Assembly: GCF_008000815.1 (NCBI RefSeq)
Contig: NZ_CP042806.1
Location: forward strand, 806,001 to 870,000
Direction of reading: 5' to 3'
Length of the DNA: 64,000 nucleotides
Source of the DNA: Terriglobus albidus
GTDB lineage: Bacteria > Acidobacteriota > Terriglobia > Terriglobales > Acidobacteriaceae
The translations under genes were made by a program, and so were the position numbers. Under the pieces are notes generated by a model. It was not told where the DNA came from. It worked only from the letters and a program-made list of their open reading frames with translations, and made no database searches. Shown here piece by piece: positions 8,063 to 17,039 of the stretch (position 1 is the stretch's first letter; each line of letters starts with the position of its first letter).

Positions 8063-10192
8063 TTAGACGCAGGATTTGCGAACCTCTACCAATGTGGAAT
8101 AAAAAGTTGCACCTCCGCCGATATCGGTAAGGCGTTCGCTGGTGAGCAGATTGATGCCCTGACCTTCGGCATGTGTCTTATTCCAGGAGAGACGGGCAGC
8201 CACCACGCCTTCCGGTACCGTGCCGTTGACGTGGGCGATAAGTTGCATCCGTCCCCGATCGTTAAAGATTTCCACCGGGTCTCCGGTGGCGATGCCGCGC
8301 AGGGCAGCATCGGTGCGATGCATCTCCAGTACGCCGATTCGTCCGGACTCCAGCTTCTGATGGCTCTCCAGGTTGGCGAAGGTGGAATTCATGTAGTTGT
8401 CGGCCTTGCGCGGCAGGAACTCCAGCGGATAGATCGCCGCCTGGGGACTCAACCGCGATTCGTTGGGAACGTGGAAGGTCGGAAGCGCATCGCTTCCCGC
8501 CTCGGCGATCGCTGTAGACGAAAACTCACCTTTTCCGGAGGGCGTACGGAACCACTCCGGATAAGAGAATGGCTCGCCTTCCGGCAGATTCAGGCGGACA
8601 TGGCCTTCTTTCTCCAGGCGTTCCGGCGTAATGCCTGCAAACCACGGATGCGTTGTCTCATATGCCTGCGCGATCAGGTCGTCTTCGGTGTCGCGGAAGC
8701 AAGTCTCTGGAAATCCCATGCGTTGGCCGAGCTGGCCAAAAAGCCACACGTTCGATCTCGCTTCGCCTAATGGCGCAATCGCCGGTGACGAAAGCTGTGC
8801 GAAGAGATGCCCGTAGGCTCCCTGCGTGTCTTTTACTTCCAGGAAGGTCGGTGCGGGCAGCAGGACGTCCGCGTAGTCGGCCGTGTCGGTGAAGAACTGC
8901 TCGTGCACCACGGTGAACAGGTCTTCGCGAGCCATCCCGCGCAGCACCGCATTCTGGTTTGGAGCCACTGCCGCGGGATTGCTGTTGTAGACAAACATCG
9001 CCTTCACCGGCGGATCATTCAACTCCGTCAGCGCCTGGCCGAGCTGTGACATGTTCACCACGCGCGCCTCACGCTTCAGCGGGCTGGCCAGCATCAGCTC
9101 TGGCATCTGTAGCCGCGTTGAATTGAACGGAAAGGAGCCTGAGGTGGAAAGCTGTACACCGCCGCCGCGATGCATCCAGGCGCCGGTCAGCAGCGGCAGC
9201 ATCAGCACGGCACGGGCGCCGGCGCCGCCGTTCTCACTGCGCTGGATGCCGTAGTTCAACCGGATGGCCGAAGGCACGGCACGGGCATATTCCCGCGCGA
9301 GGCGCTCGATATCGGCAGCGGCAACGCCGGTCACCTTCTCCACCTGTGCCGGAGCGTATTCAGGTTGCCGGACATGGCGCTTGAGGTCGTCGAAGCCATG
9401 CGTGCAGCGGGCGATGTATTCCGTGTTCTCCAGACCGTCGCGCACGATGACGTGCATCATGCCGAGCGCCAGAGCCGTGTCGGTTCCGGGATGGATGGCG
9501 ATGTGCCAGTCCGCCAGAGCCGCGGTGCGGGTCTTATACGGATCGATGACGATCAGTTTCGCTCCATCGCGGCGCGCCTGTTCGATGAAAGGCCACAGGT
9601 GGATGTTGTTGCCGTGAATATTCGCGCCCCAGGCGATGATGTAGCGGGCGTGCGCGAAGTTCTGCGGCTCGACACCGAGCTTTACACCGTAGACGCTCAT
9701 CATGGCAGCACCGCCGGCGCTGGCGCAGATGGTGCGGTCGAGCTGCGAGGCTCCCAGGCGATGGAAGAAGCGGCGATCCATCGAACCGTAGCCGAGCTGA
9801 CCGATGGTGCCCGCATAGGAGTAGGGGAGCACCGACTCCGGCCCGTGAGTCTCTGTAATGGCCTTCAGGCGCCCAGCAATCAGATCCAGCGCCTCATCCC
9901 AGGAGATGCGCTCGAAGGCTGCAGCCTCGTTGCCCTTCTCCAGTGGGCCTTTCGGCACATCCGAACGGCGGCGCATGGGGTAAAGCAGGCGGTCTGGCGA
10001 ATAGACGCGGTCGAGATACTTGGCGACCTTACCGCAGAGAAAGCCGCGTGTGACCGGATGCGAGGGATCTCCCTGCACCTTGGTGGCGCGTCCGGTCAGC
10101 GTGTCGACCGTCACCAGGACTCCGCAGGAGTCCGGGCAGTCATGCGAACAGACGGCGTGCACCACTTTCGTATTGGCCTGCGCGTGGGGCAT
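8063..10192 (-). CDS. Molybdopterin-dependent oxidoreductase with N-terminal [4Fe-4S] site
   Basis: A 709-aa member of the DMSO-reductase/formate-dehydrogenase alpha superfamily. Four cysteines (Cys15, Cys19, Cys23 and Cys53) form the N-terminal [4Fe-4S] motif, followed by the molybdopterin guanine dinucleotide-binding core and a C-terminal dinucleotide-binding beta-barrel (about 580-700). Cys in the TICASAG segment near residue 158 sits where the molybdenum ligand is expected. No Tat signal is seen, so it is probably cytoplasmic. No electron-transfer or membrane subunit is next to it, so substrate and partner are open. Its small membrane neighbour follows on the same strand. Confidence 0.85.
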   Translation of the reverse strand: MPHAQANTKVVHAVCSHDCPDSCGVLVTVDTLTGRATKVQGDPSHPVTRGFLCGKVAKYLDRVYSPDRLLYPMRRRSDVPKGPLEKGNEAAAFERISWDEALDLIAGRLKAITETHGPESVLPYSYAGTIGQLGYGSMDRRFFHRLGASQLDRTICASAGGAAMMSVYGVKLGVEPQNFAHARYIIAWGANIHGNNIHLWPFIEQARRDGAKLIVIDPYKTRTAALADWHIAIHPGTDTALALGMMHVIVRDGLENTEYIARCTHGFDDLKRHVRQPEYAPAQVEKVTGVAAADIERLAREYARAVPSAIRLNYGIQRSENGGAGARAVLMLPLLTGAWMHRGGGVQLSTSGSFPFNSTRLQMPELMLASPLKREARVVNMSQLGQALTELNDPPVKAMFVYNSNPAAVAPNQNAVLRGMAREDLFTVVHEQFFTDTADYADVLLPAPTFLEVKDTQGAYGHLFAQLSSPAIAPLGEARSNVWLFGQLGQRMGFPETCFRDTEDDLIAQAYETTHPWFAGITPERLEKEGHVRLNLPEGEPFSYPEWFRTPSGKGEFSSTAIAEAGSDALPTFHVPNESRLSPQAAIYPLEFLPRKADNYMNSTFANLESHQKLESGRIGVLEMHRTDAALRGIATGDPVEIFNDRGRMQLIAHVNGTVPEGVVAARLSWNKTHAEGQGINLLTSERLTDIGGGATFYSTLVEVRKSCV

Positions 10193-10207
10193 AGATACAT
10201 TTTAGTC

Positions 10208-10648
10208 ATGCGCCGTATTTTGCTCGCCCTGGTCTTCGCCTCCGCCACCCTTGCACCTGCCCAGTTGGGAACCGTACCCCAGCAGACCCTGGATTGCGTC
10301 AAGGTTCTGCTCGCGCAGGAACGTTCCTGGAATGCAGGCGACATTGAAGGCTTTCTGACGGGCTATAAGGACTCTCCGGAGACGATCTTCGTCAGCCGCG
10401 GCGTGCACAAAGGATTTGCGGAACTGGCAGACAACTACCGCCGGAGCTATCCGACGAAGGCCGCGATGGGCACGCTGAGTTTTTCCGATTTCGATGTGAA
10501 GCAGCTGGATGAGAATTTTGCGGTGGTGCTGGGAAGATTCCATCTCGAGCGAAAAAAACAGGATGGCGGAAATGCCGAGGGTGTCTTTTCGCTGGTGATG
10601 GAGAAGACTGAGGGTGGTTGGAAGATCGTGGTGGATCACACGACGTAA
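10208..10648 (+). CDS. Exported NTF2-like (SnoaL/DUF4440-type) protein
   Basis: A 146-aa protein with a clear signal peptide (MRRILLALVF..., cleavage likely after the Ala-Pro-Ala stretch near residue 18). The mature part reads as a small cone-shaped NTF2-like domain: an N-terminal helix with LLAQERSWNAGDIEGFLTGY, then strands ending in WKIVVDHTT, the typical close of DUF4440/SnoaL-like proteins. The frame is open far upstream only as the shadow of the oxidoreductase on the other strand; the ATG at about 10208 gives the signal peptide. It is divergent from that gene. Ligand unknown. Confidence 0.78.
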   Translation: MRRILLALVFASATLAPAQLGTVPQQTLDCVKVLLAQERSWNAGDIEGFLTGYKDSPETIFVSRGVHKGFAELADNYRRSYPTKAAMGTLSFSDFDVKQLDENFAVVLGRFHLERKKQDGGNAEGVFSLVMEKTEGGWKIVVDHTT

Positions 10649-10909
10649 AAGCAGTTGCCAGTTAACAGTTGCCGGTTGCCAGTTGGGAAGTAAGGCGGGA
10701 TGAGCTGTTGGCATGCCAATAGGCACAGGTGTGCCCTAAGCACTATGGTTCGCGCGTAGCGCGAATGTCTCATTCTTCGCTTTGCGAAAAATGAGAAGTA
10801 AAAAGCGGGTCCTTCGCTTCGCTCAGGATGACAAATTGAAAGGTTGGGGATCCCACCCTTTGTCTTCGACAAAGAATGGGGCAACGGGATTATTCAATCA
10901 TTCAATGAT
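10649..10909. repeat. Repeat-filled intergenic gap
   Basis: No gene seen. It contains a short run of CAGTTGCCAGTTAACAGTTG-like direct repeats (about 10650-10690), hairpins built on CGCGCGTAGCGCG, an inverted copy of the GTCATCCTGA repeat (about 10803-10834) and an ATTCAATCATTCAAT array (about 10888-10918) that runs to the stop of the M28 peptidase. Confidence 0.65.
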
Positions 10910-12595
10910 TCAATTCACCTTTGGGTACAGGCCCGCAAGCGGCTTCGGCACACTGAGGTTCACGGTCTTCCTCGGCATCATGGCGTCGCGCTGCGATGCG
11001 TTCCATAGAAAGATCGCCATGATGGTTGCGGCCTGACGCAGGTCCGGCTCGGAGAGGCGCTCGTAGGTATCGAGCGCGGTGTGGTGGCTGCGGGTGTCGT
11101 AGTCGCGGGGGTCCTGAATGAACTGGAAGCCTGGAAGGCCTACCTGGTCGAAGCTGACGTGATCGGTGGCGCCTGTCGCGCGTTCTGAGATGGCTGTGAA
11201 GCCCAGGTCTTTCACCGGCTCCATCCACTGGCGGAAGATGCTCGCGGCTTCGCTGTTGCCCTCGGCATAGACGCCGAGGAACTTGCCAGTGCCATTATCC
11301 ATGTTGAAATAGGCGTCGAAGTTCGCGTAGTCGGCCTTGGGCGTGACGCTGCTCGGCAGCATGACGAATGCGGGAAGGTTCTTGTACTTCTCTCCTTCGG
11401 GATACTTCATGCTTGCCAGGTGGTTCACGACGTAACCACGCGATCCGTAGATGCCCTGTTCTTCACCGCCCCACAGCGCAACACGAATCGTTCGCCGCGG
11501 TTTGAGATCGAGCGCCTTCAAAATGCGCAGCGCCTCCATCGCCACTACCACACCCGCACCGTCATCGGTGGCGCCGGTGCCGGCGACCCAGCTATCGAGA
11601 TGTCCGCCGGCCATTACGATCTGATCCTGGAGCGCGGGATCGGTGCCGGGCAGATCGGCGACCACATTCAGGCCATCGACCTTGTCGCCCGTGAACTCCG
11701 TCTGGATGTTGATGCGCACGCTCACCGGTACCTTGTGCTCGAGCAGGCGGGACATGCGTAGAAATGATTCGGTGTTGATCACGGCGCCGGGAATCATCTG
11801 CCTGTGCTCCGGCTTGAAGACAAACCAACCGAAGCCCGCCGTGCTGGTGTCGTCATGCAGCGCTCCGTTACTTCCGCCTGGAATCAGCGCGGCTACAGCG
11901 TGCTCGGCGGCAAAGAACTTCGCGAGGTCCTCCTTGAAGGTCGTAAAACGCTTGCCCCAGAAATTGGGATCGGTGGGCAGTACATCCGTCTCGCCCTGGT
12001 CGCCGTCCAGCGGAAACTCGGAGAGGTGCTGCAGCTTTGCAGCGTCATAGCTCTCGAGCGGAGCCGACGGATTGGGTGAGGTCTTCGGGGCGTCTCCGTA
12101 GAGAACCACCTTCCCGGCCAGCTTGCCCTTCCACTTATCGAGATCGGCCGGCGTGTGCAGCGTGGGTACGGCGATCACCTCGGCCGTGATCTCTCCCTTG
12201 GTCGCGGGCGACCAGGGACCGGCCTGCGCCAGCATGGTCGCAGTTCCCGGCTGGGTCATCAGCACCGACGTGCCGATCTGCCGCCATCCCATGCCGGTCT
12301 CGCCGAAGCTCTCGGTATGGGCATTCACGAGCCCCATGTGCTTGAACTGGTCGACGGACCAGTCGGCGGCTTTCTGGTAGTCCGGCGAGAAGGTCAGGCG
12401 CGGACCGGAGAGATCGAAGAGCGCCCCGGCGTATTCCATCACGTGCGACCGGCCGATGCCTTCCTCGCGGATGCGGGCGATGGTGGCGAGGTCGAGCGTC
12501 TCGGCTGCTGGCTGCGCGGGCTTGGTTGTGGAGGGTTTGTCCGCAGCGAACGCCGTCAGGCTCAGGGCGAGGGGAAGGGCAATGTACCGGTGCAT
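10910..12595 (-). CDS. Exported M28 family zinc aminopeptidase/carboxypeptidase
   Basis: A 561-aa secreted peptidase with a signal peptide (residues 1-18), a PA-type insert domain (about 130-290) and the M28 catalytic domain. The co-catalytic zinc ligands and catalytic residues are visible: His332 in GGHLDSW, Asp344 in the ATDDGAG loop, Glu378-Glu379 in WGGEEQG, Asp433 in NMDNGTG and His505 in SHHTALD. Such enzymes trim peptides in the periplasm or outside the cell. Length is typical of the PA-M28 group. The 3' end abuts an A/T-rich repeat. Confidence 0.9.
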   Translation of the reverse strand: MHRYIALPLALSLTAFAADKPSTTKPAQPAAETLDLATIARIREEGIGRSHVMEYAGALFDLSGPRLTFSPDYQKAADWSVDQFKHMGLVNAHTESFGETGMGWRQIGTSVLMTQPGTATMLAQAGPWSPATKGEITAEVIAVPTLHTPADLDKWKGKLAGKVVLYGDAPKTSPNPSAPLESYDAAKLQHLSEFPLDGDQGETDVLPTDPNFWGKRFTTFKEDLAKFFAAEHAVAALIPGGSNGALHDDTSTAGFGWFVFKPEHRQMIPGAVINTESFLRMSRLLEHKVPVSVRINIQTEFTGDKVDGLNVVADLPGTDPALQDQIVMAGGHLDSWVAGTGATDDGAGVVVAMEALRILKALDLKPRRTIRVALWGGEEQGIYGSRGYVVNHLASMKYPEGEKYKNLPAFVMLPSSVTPKADYANFDAYFNMDNGTGKFLGVYAEGNSEAASIFRQWMEPVKDLGFTAISERATGATDHVSFDQVGLPGFQFIQDPRDYDTRSHHTALDTYERLSEPDLRQAATIMAIFLWNASQRDAMMPRKTVNLSVPKPLAGLYPKVN

Positions 12596-12604
12596 TGTGA
12601 AGGA

Positions 12605-12712
12605 ATCATAAATGTATGGGAATTGATGATTGAATGACGGAATGATTGAATAAGGCCGCCAATCAGCAGGAGAGGCGTCTCTATTCTTCCATCATTCAAT
12701 CCCCCTCCGGGT
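12605..12712. repeat. ATTCAAT-type A/T-rich repeat pair upstream of yceD
   Basis: Arrays of GATTGAATGACGGAATGATT-like sequence (about 12625-12655) and the complementary ATTCTTCCATCATTCAATCC (about 12682-12702) flank a GC-rich middle, again as an inverted pair. Confidence 0.65.
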
Positions 12713-12721
12713 GGATAATAA

Positions 12722-12730
12722 AGAGGGGAG
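12722..12730 (+). promoter_or_regulatory. Ribosome binding site fixing a GTG start for yceD
   Basis: AGAGGGGAG lies eight bases before the GTG at 12739. An in-frame ATG exists at 12646, but it would add residues encoded by the A/T-rich repeat. Confidence 0.7.
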
Positions 12731-12738
12731 AAACGCTG

Positions 12739-13284
12739 GTGCTCATTACGCCGCTGCTATTGGAAAAAGAGCCGCTGGAGCTGGACGAGAAGCTGCCGGC
12801 GCTGGACTATACGCCGGATGTCCGCCAGGTGGGCGTTCTGGCCGTGAATGGCCGGGCGGAGTTGCTGGCGGAACATCGTGGACCCCGCGAAATTGTGCAG
12901 GATATCCGCCTGCGGGCCAAATATTCGGGTGACTTCGAGGTGCTTTGCGCCCGGTGTGTCGACCCGGTTCCACAGCACATCGAGGGCGAGTTCGACCTCC
13001 TCTTCCGTCCCACCGGGATCGATGCCGGACAGGGGGAACGATCCATTTCGGAGGCGGAGACCGAAATCGGGTATTATGAGAAGAGCGGCCTCGTGCTGGA
13101 GGACGTCGTGCGGGAGCAGGTGTTGCTCTCCCTGCCCGGACGGACGCTCTGTCGCGAAGACTGCAAAGGACTTTGCCCGCGTTGCGGACAGAATCTGAAC
13201 CAGGGAAGCTGTGACTGCGAGGACCGCACGGTCGATCCGCGGTGGAACGCTCTCGCAGATCTGGCCAGCCGGATGAAATCTTGA
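12739..13284 (+). CDS. yceD: YceD/DUF177 family protein (23S rRNA accumulation protein)
   Basis: A 181-aa DUF177 protein, implicated in ribosome biogenesis. It ends with a Cys-rich segment (CREDCKGLCPRCGQ and CDCE) and has an earlier CARC, together a likely zinc site typical of the non-proteobacterial form. The GTG start is chosen from the strong Shine-Dalgarno at 12722-12730; the frame's upstream ATG would translate repeat sequence. It forms the classic block with rpmF and plsX, 79 bp upstream of rpmF. Confidence 0.87.
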   Translation: MLITPLLLEKEPLELDEKLPALDYTPDVRQVGVLAVNGRAELLAEHRGPREIVQDIRLRAKYSGDFEVLCARCVDPVPQHIEGEFDLLFRPTGIDAGQGERSISEAETEIGYYEKSGLVLEDVVREQVLLSLPGRTLCREDCKGLCPRCGQNLNQGSCDCEDRTVDPRWNALADLASRMKS

Positions 13285-13363
13285 AAATCTCAAGGATTGT
13301 GCCGTAGAAGCGTGCGAAGAACTGATAAGCGCGCCACTGCGGTGATGTGAAAGGAACATTGCC

Positions 13364-13549
13364 ATGCCGAATCCGAAACGGCGCCACTCCAAGCAGCGCA
13401 CAGCGAAGCGCCGCAGCCACGACTTCCTCGTTCCCACGGGCGTTTCCGAGTGCCCGAACTGCCATGAGCGCAAGCTGCCCCACCGTGCGTGCCCCAAGTG
13501 CGGCACCTACAAGGGCCGCGAAGTTCTCGCAGTGAAGAGCGAAGCCTAA
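13364..13549 (+). CDS. rpmF: 50S ribosomal protein L32
   Basis: A 61-aa L32. The N-terminus MPNPKRRHSKQRTAKRRSH is canonical and the zinc-binding CPNC...CPKC pair is intact, so this is the zinc-containing form. It sits between yceD and plsX, 33 bp before the latter, matching the conserved yceD-rpmF-plsX operon that links ribosome and membrane lipid synthesis. Confidence 0.97.
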   Translation: MPNPKRRHSKQRTAKRRSHDFLVPTGVSECPNCHERKLPHRACPKCGTYKGREVLAVKSEA

Positions 13550-13582
13550 CTTCTGACATCCGAAAGAGACCCCTGGCGCTGA

Positions 13583-14611
13583 ATGCTGATTGATATCGTT
13601 CTGGACGCGATGGGCTCTGATAAGGCCCCCGAGCCCGAGCTTCGTGGGGCCATCCTTGCCTGCCGTCATCTGCCGGTCAGGGTCCACCTTGTTGGGCCCA
13701 GGGAAGTTCTGCGCCCTGCGCTTGACCAGCATCTGCGCGGCGAACGGCTGCCGATCGAGATCGTCCACGCCAGCGAATGGATCAGCATGGAGGACAAGGC
13801 GGCGCAGGCCGTCCGCTCCAAGCGCGACTCTTCCATGCGTGTCGGCCTGAAGATGGTCCGCGAAGGCCGCGCCGCCGGCTTCTTCACCGCCGGCAACACC
13901 GGCGCCGCCATGGCCACCGCCAAGATGGTGTTGGGCGGCCTGGAGGGTGTTGACCGCCCGGCGCTGGCGACGATTCTGCCAACACAAACCGGACTTCCCT
14001 GCCTGTTGCTGGATGTGGGCGCGAATGTCGACTCCGAGCCGAAGAACCTGCTGGACTTCGCCATTATGGGCAAGGTCTACAGCGAACAGGTGCTGAAGAC
14101 CAGAGACACCTCTGTCGGTCTGCTGTCGATCGGCGAAGAGGACTCCAAAGGGAATTCGCTTACTCGGGAGACCCTGCCACTGCTACGCGATCTGCTGGGC
14201 CGAAACTTCATCGGCAACGTAGAAGGCCGCGATCTCTACAACGGCCGCGCTGACGTCGTTGTTTGCGATGGCTTTACCGGCAATGTTGCCCTCAAGACCA
14301 GCGAGGGCCTGGTCAAGCTGTTCTCGTCGTCGCTCAAGAATGCCCTTAAGTCGACCGTGACCGCACAGGTGGGAGCGCTGCTCTCCCGCAAGGCCTTCAA
14401 CACCTTCAAGCGTAAGCTCGACTACTCCGAGTACGGTGGCGCTCCGCTTCTGGGTGTACGCGGCGTCTGCACCATCGGTCACGGCAGTTCCAATGAGCGC
14501 GCGATCATGAATGGTATCCGCGTTACCGCCGAAGTCGCTCAGGCCAACGTTAATGGCCAGATCGAAGCGGCGCTCCGTAACAGCAATGGCAACGGCGATA
14601 TGACGTTGTAA
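13583..14611 (+). CDS. plsX: Phosphate acyltransferase PlsX
   Basis: A 342-aa PlsX, which converts acyl-ACP to acyl-phosphate for PlsY in phospholipid synthesis. It shows the N-terminal DAMGSDKAPEPELRGA signature, FFTAGNTGAAMA, LLLDVGANVDSEP and the C-terminal GGAPLLGVRG segment, and has normal length. In other bacteria this operon continues with fab genes; here it ends in a repeat region, so plsX is probably the last gene of the unit. Confidence 0.96.
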   Translation: MLIDIVLDAMGSDKAPEPELRGAILACRHLPVRVHLVGPREVLRPALDQHLRGERLPIEIVHASEWISMEDKAAQAVRSKRDSSMRVGLKMVREGRAAGFFTAGNTGAAMATAKMVLGGLEGVDRPALATILPTQTGLPCLLLDVGANVDSEPKNLLDFAIMGKVYSEQVLKTRDTSVGLLSIGEEDSKGNSLTRETLPLLRDLLGRNFIGNVEGRDLYNGRADVVVCDGFTGNVALKTSEGLVKLFSSSLKNALKSTVTAQVGALLSRKAFNTFKRKLDYSEYGGAPLLGVRGVCTIGHGSSNERAIMNGIRVTAEVAQANVNGQIEAALRNSNGNGDMTL

Positions 14612-14956
14612 GCGGTCCCTAACCACCCAGTCAGCGTCATAAATTTTGTCATCCTGAACGTTCGGGATCCCCAGCGAACTTGTTCGCTGGGGTGATTAGT
14701 GAAGGACCTGCTTTTTCATCGCTTCGGATGGCAAAAACTCTTCATGATTTATGTCACGAACGTTAGGTTCACTACCCTGGTAGCTGCAGAGTTATAGAGC
14801 GGGCCTTCAGCCCTTGGAACTCTCGTGTGCCGCATACCTGGGGCGTTGCCCCAGGCTGATATAGAACGCGCCTTCAGCGCTGTTTGGGGGTCTCCGTCTC
14901 GGAATCCAACGATCCGGTCGATGGAGTAAATGGTCACCAGAGATCGATCCGTCTTG
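14612..14956. repeat. Composite repeat: nested hairpin in GTCATCCTGA element, then triple hairpin
   Basis: No gene seen. A GTCATCCTGA/GAAGGACC element (about 14645-14760) is split by a hairpin based on CCCCAGCGAAC...GTTCGCTGGGG (about 14668-14692). A triple-hairpin element follows (about 14790-14885), with GGGCCTTCAGCCC, CCTGGGGCGTTGCCCCAGG and GCGCCTTCAGCGC. Confidence 0.75.
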
Positions 14957-16258
14957 CTACTTCGCGATCGGGATGCCCAGGTCGCTGGAGCTAATGCCGC
15001 CTGTGACCGGCCGCAGCGGCTTATTGCGGTACATGCGGTCGTCGGCAATGCGTAGTAGCTCTGTAACCGTGCCGGCGTCCTCGGGAAAGACTGCCGCTCC
15101 GACTGCGGCTTCGACGGCGAAGGTATGTCCCTGCACCTCGTAGTCCCTGGCTCCGGCTCGCCGCATCGCTTCTACTAACCGGTCTACGGGCTGGCCCCGG
15201 ACGATATCACCAACGACCACTACGAATTCGTCTCCGCCATACCGTGCCAGCGTGTCGGCGGTCCGTACCGCCTTCTTCAGCTCTTCCACAAACTGACACA
15301 GGAGGTGGTCGCCGGCGGCATGGCCAAGAGTATCGTTCACTCGCTTGAAGCCGTTCAGATCCAGCATCACGACAGCTGTACTGCTTCCGTTTCTCTCCGC
15401 CCGCGCCATCGCCTGGGCCAGCCTGTCTTCCAGCAGGCGGCGATTGGGCAGGCCGGTCAGGTCGTCATGCAACGCCAGCGAGTGATTGTGGGCGATCTGC
15501 TCATCGAGCAGCACCATCAGCATGCCGACCATGATGATGAACTTCTGCAGATCCCAGAACCGGCTCATGATCGGTCCCCAGAACCCGTTGTCACTCACAA
15601 ACGGATGCGTGCCGAAACAGAAGGCCCACATGGTGAATCCCGCCACAATGGCGAGTTTGCCTGCTCCGCTGCGCTCCAACATCTGGTGCATGCTGATGCC
15701 GGCGGCAAGAAATAGCGTCGCCAGCAGCCAGTACACGGCTGCACGGACCTCGTGCGTATACAGAAAGCCGATCGTTGGACCCCAGATGAGGACGCGGAAG
15801 ACGAGATAGGTCCCCAACCGGCTGGACAAGCTGCTGCGAAAGACCGTCGCCATCAGACCGCCGGTTATCAGCGCGAACGCGCAGCACAGGTAGTAGGGGA
15901 GCATACTGCCGCGGTACTCGGCGCCATACATCGCAGCGATGATTACCATTGGCAGTACGTTGACCGCGTGCACCACAAACCGGGTGGTCCAGGGAATCGC
16001 GTTACGATGGGCGCTGTAAACGAAGATTGTCCCGGCGATGACATACGAGTCCAGCGCTATGACATGAAGGAATCGGTGATAAGGGGCATGGCGCTCGTAG
16101 AACATCCGTGCCACGCACTCCACGAAGATCCACAGCATGCCGATCAGCCACAACCGCACCCGGTCCGCGGGGTGACGACGCCGAAAGACCTCCAGCAACG
16201 CGATCAGCGTTACCAGGGCAACCGTATCCGGAATGAGCTGGGCATTCAGCATCAGCAC
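14957..16258 (-). CDS. Membrane-bound diguanylate cyclase (GGDEF)
   Basis: A 433-aa protein with seven to eight hydrophobic helices (about residues 8-250) followed by a GGDEF domain. The active-site motif is exactly GGDEF at 341-345, and an inhibitory-site RxxD (R332-T-A-D335) stands the usual five residues before it, so it is expected to make c-di-GMP and to be product-inhibited. DLTGLPNRR at about 266-274 marks the domain start. The membrane part does not match a named sensor that I recognise. The second Met (residue 3) is an equally good start. Confidence 0.9.
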   Translation of the reverse strand: MLMLNAQLIPDTVALVTLIALLEVFRRRHPADRVRLWLIGMLWIFVECVARMFYERHAPYHRFLHVIALDSYVIAGTIFVYSAHRNAIPWTTRFVVHAVNVLPMVIIAAMYGAEYRGSMLPYYLCCAFALITGGLMATVFRSSLSSRLGTYLVFRVLIWGPTIGFLYTHEVRAAVYWLLATLFLAAGISMHQMLERSGAGKLAIVAGFTMWAFCFGTHPFVSDNGFWGPIMSRFWDLQKFIIMVGMLMVLLDEQIAHNHSLALHDDLTGLPNRRLLEDRLAQAMARAERNGSSTAVVMLDLNGFKRVNDTLGHAAGDHLLCQFVEELKKAVRTADTLARYGGDEFVVVVGDIVRGQPVDRLVEAMRRAGARDYEVQGHTFAVEAAVGAAVFPEDAGTVTELLRIADDRMYRNKPLRPVTGGISSSDLGIPIAK

Positions 16259-16363
16259 GTTACTTGCGCAGGCCGGTCTCCTATGCCATACCCGAAAAGC
16301 TTACCTCAGGCCGAATAGCCCAACCTTGCACTTCCGTGGAAGCGATCTGGGTCCCAATCCCCT

Positions 16364-16945
16364 TTAGGGAAGATGGGCGACGCTCAATCCCTTTCCGATG
16401 GGTATGACGATATGGATGACCCCTGGCAGTTCATCGACACGCCGGAGATAGTCTTGAATCTGTTCCGGGTGCGAGAGCGCATTATCGGTGAGTAACAGGG
16501 CGGGACGAGACAGCTTTGGCAACAGCAGATTGAGTTGAGCCGGAGCACTGACGCGATCGGCGTCGAAGAAAACACAGTCGTATGGGCCGAAGAGAGCCGC
16601 GACGATATCTGTCGCCTCGCCCAGTCTCCAATCCACATAATCTGACAAGTCTGCTTCGGCAACATTCGCCTGTGCCCTCGCCTGCTTTACGGGGTCACGC
16701 TCGATCGTCGTCACTCGCCCACCCTGTTCCTGGAGTACGGAAGCGATACAGATCGTGCTGTAGCCGGTGGACGTACCAATCTCCAAAACATCGTGCACCC
16801 GGGAGAGTCTGAGGAGGACCGAGAGGAGAGAACCTGTCTCAGGTTCGAGATTGAGCCACTTTCGGGCGTGCTCTGACTCTCGGTTGTCGTTCTCTGCCCC
16901 TTCCGCTTCCATTCGTTGCAAGACGCTCAGCGTTGAGGGATTCAT
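16364..16945 (-). CDS. O-methyltransferase, COMT-like class I SAM enzyme
   Basis: A 193-aa SAM-dependent O-methyltransferase. SAM motif I VLEIGTSTGYST lies at about residues 53-64, a T-T-I-E-R acidic ribose-binding motif follows the second strand, and FFDADR marks the metal-binding catalytic loop of the cation-dependent COMT/CCoAOMT group. Length is normal for bacterial members. Its substrate cannot be read from sequence. It is divergent from the flavoprotein gene, with about 95 bp between starts. Confidence 0.85.
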   Translation of the reverse strand: MNPSTLSVLQRMEAEGAENDNRESEHARKWLNLEPETGSLLSVLLRLSRVHDVLEIGTSTGYSTICIASVLQEQGGRVTTIERDPVKQARAQANVAEADLSDYVDWRLGEATDIVAALFGPYDCVFFDADRVSAPAQLNLLLPKLSRPALLLTDNALSHPEQIQDYLRRVDELPGVIHIVIPIGKGLSVAHLP

Positions 16946-17039
16946 GGGCAGTCACCTCGGCGCAATGCTACACGGCATCAAGAACGAACAAAGGACTGCG
17001 GTACTATGGGGCGGCTCTAGTACTCTGGGAGCGAAATCT

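Noticed and set aside
9170-10207. Upstream extension of the NTF2-like frame
   Set aside because: It is the shadow of the molybdopterin oxidoreductase on the other strand; the signal peptide begins at about 10208.
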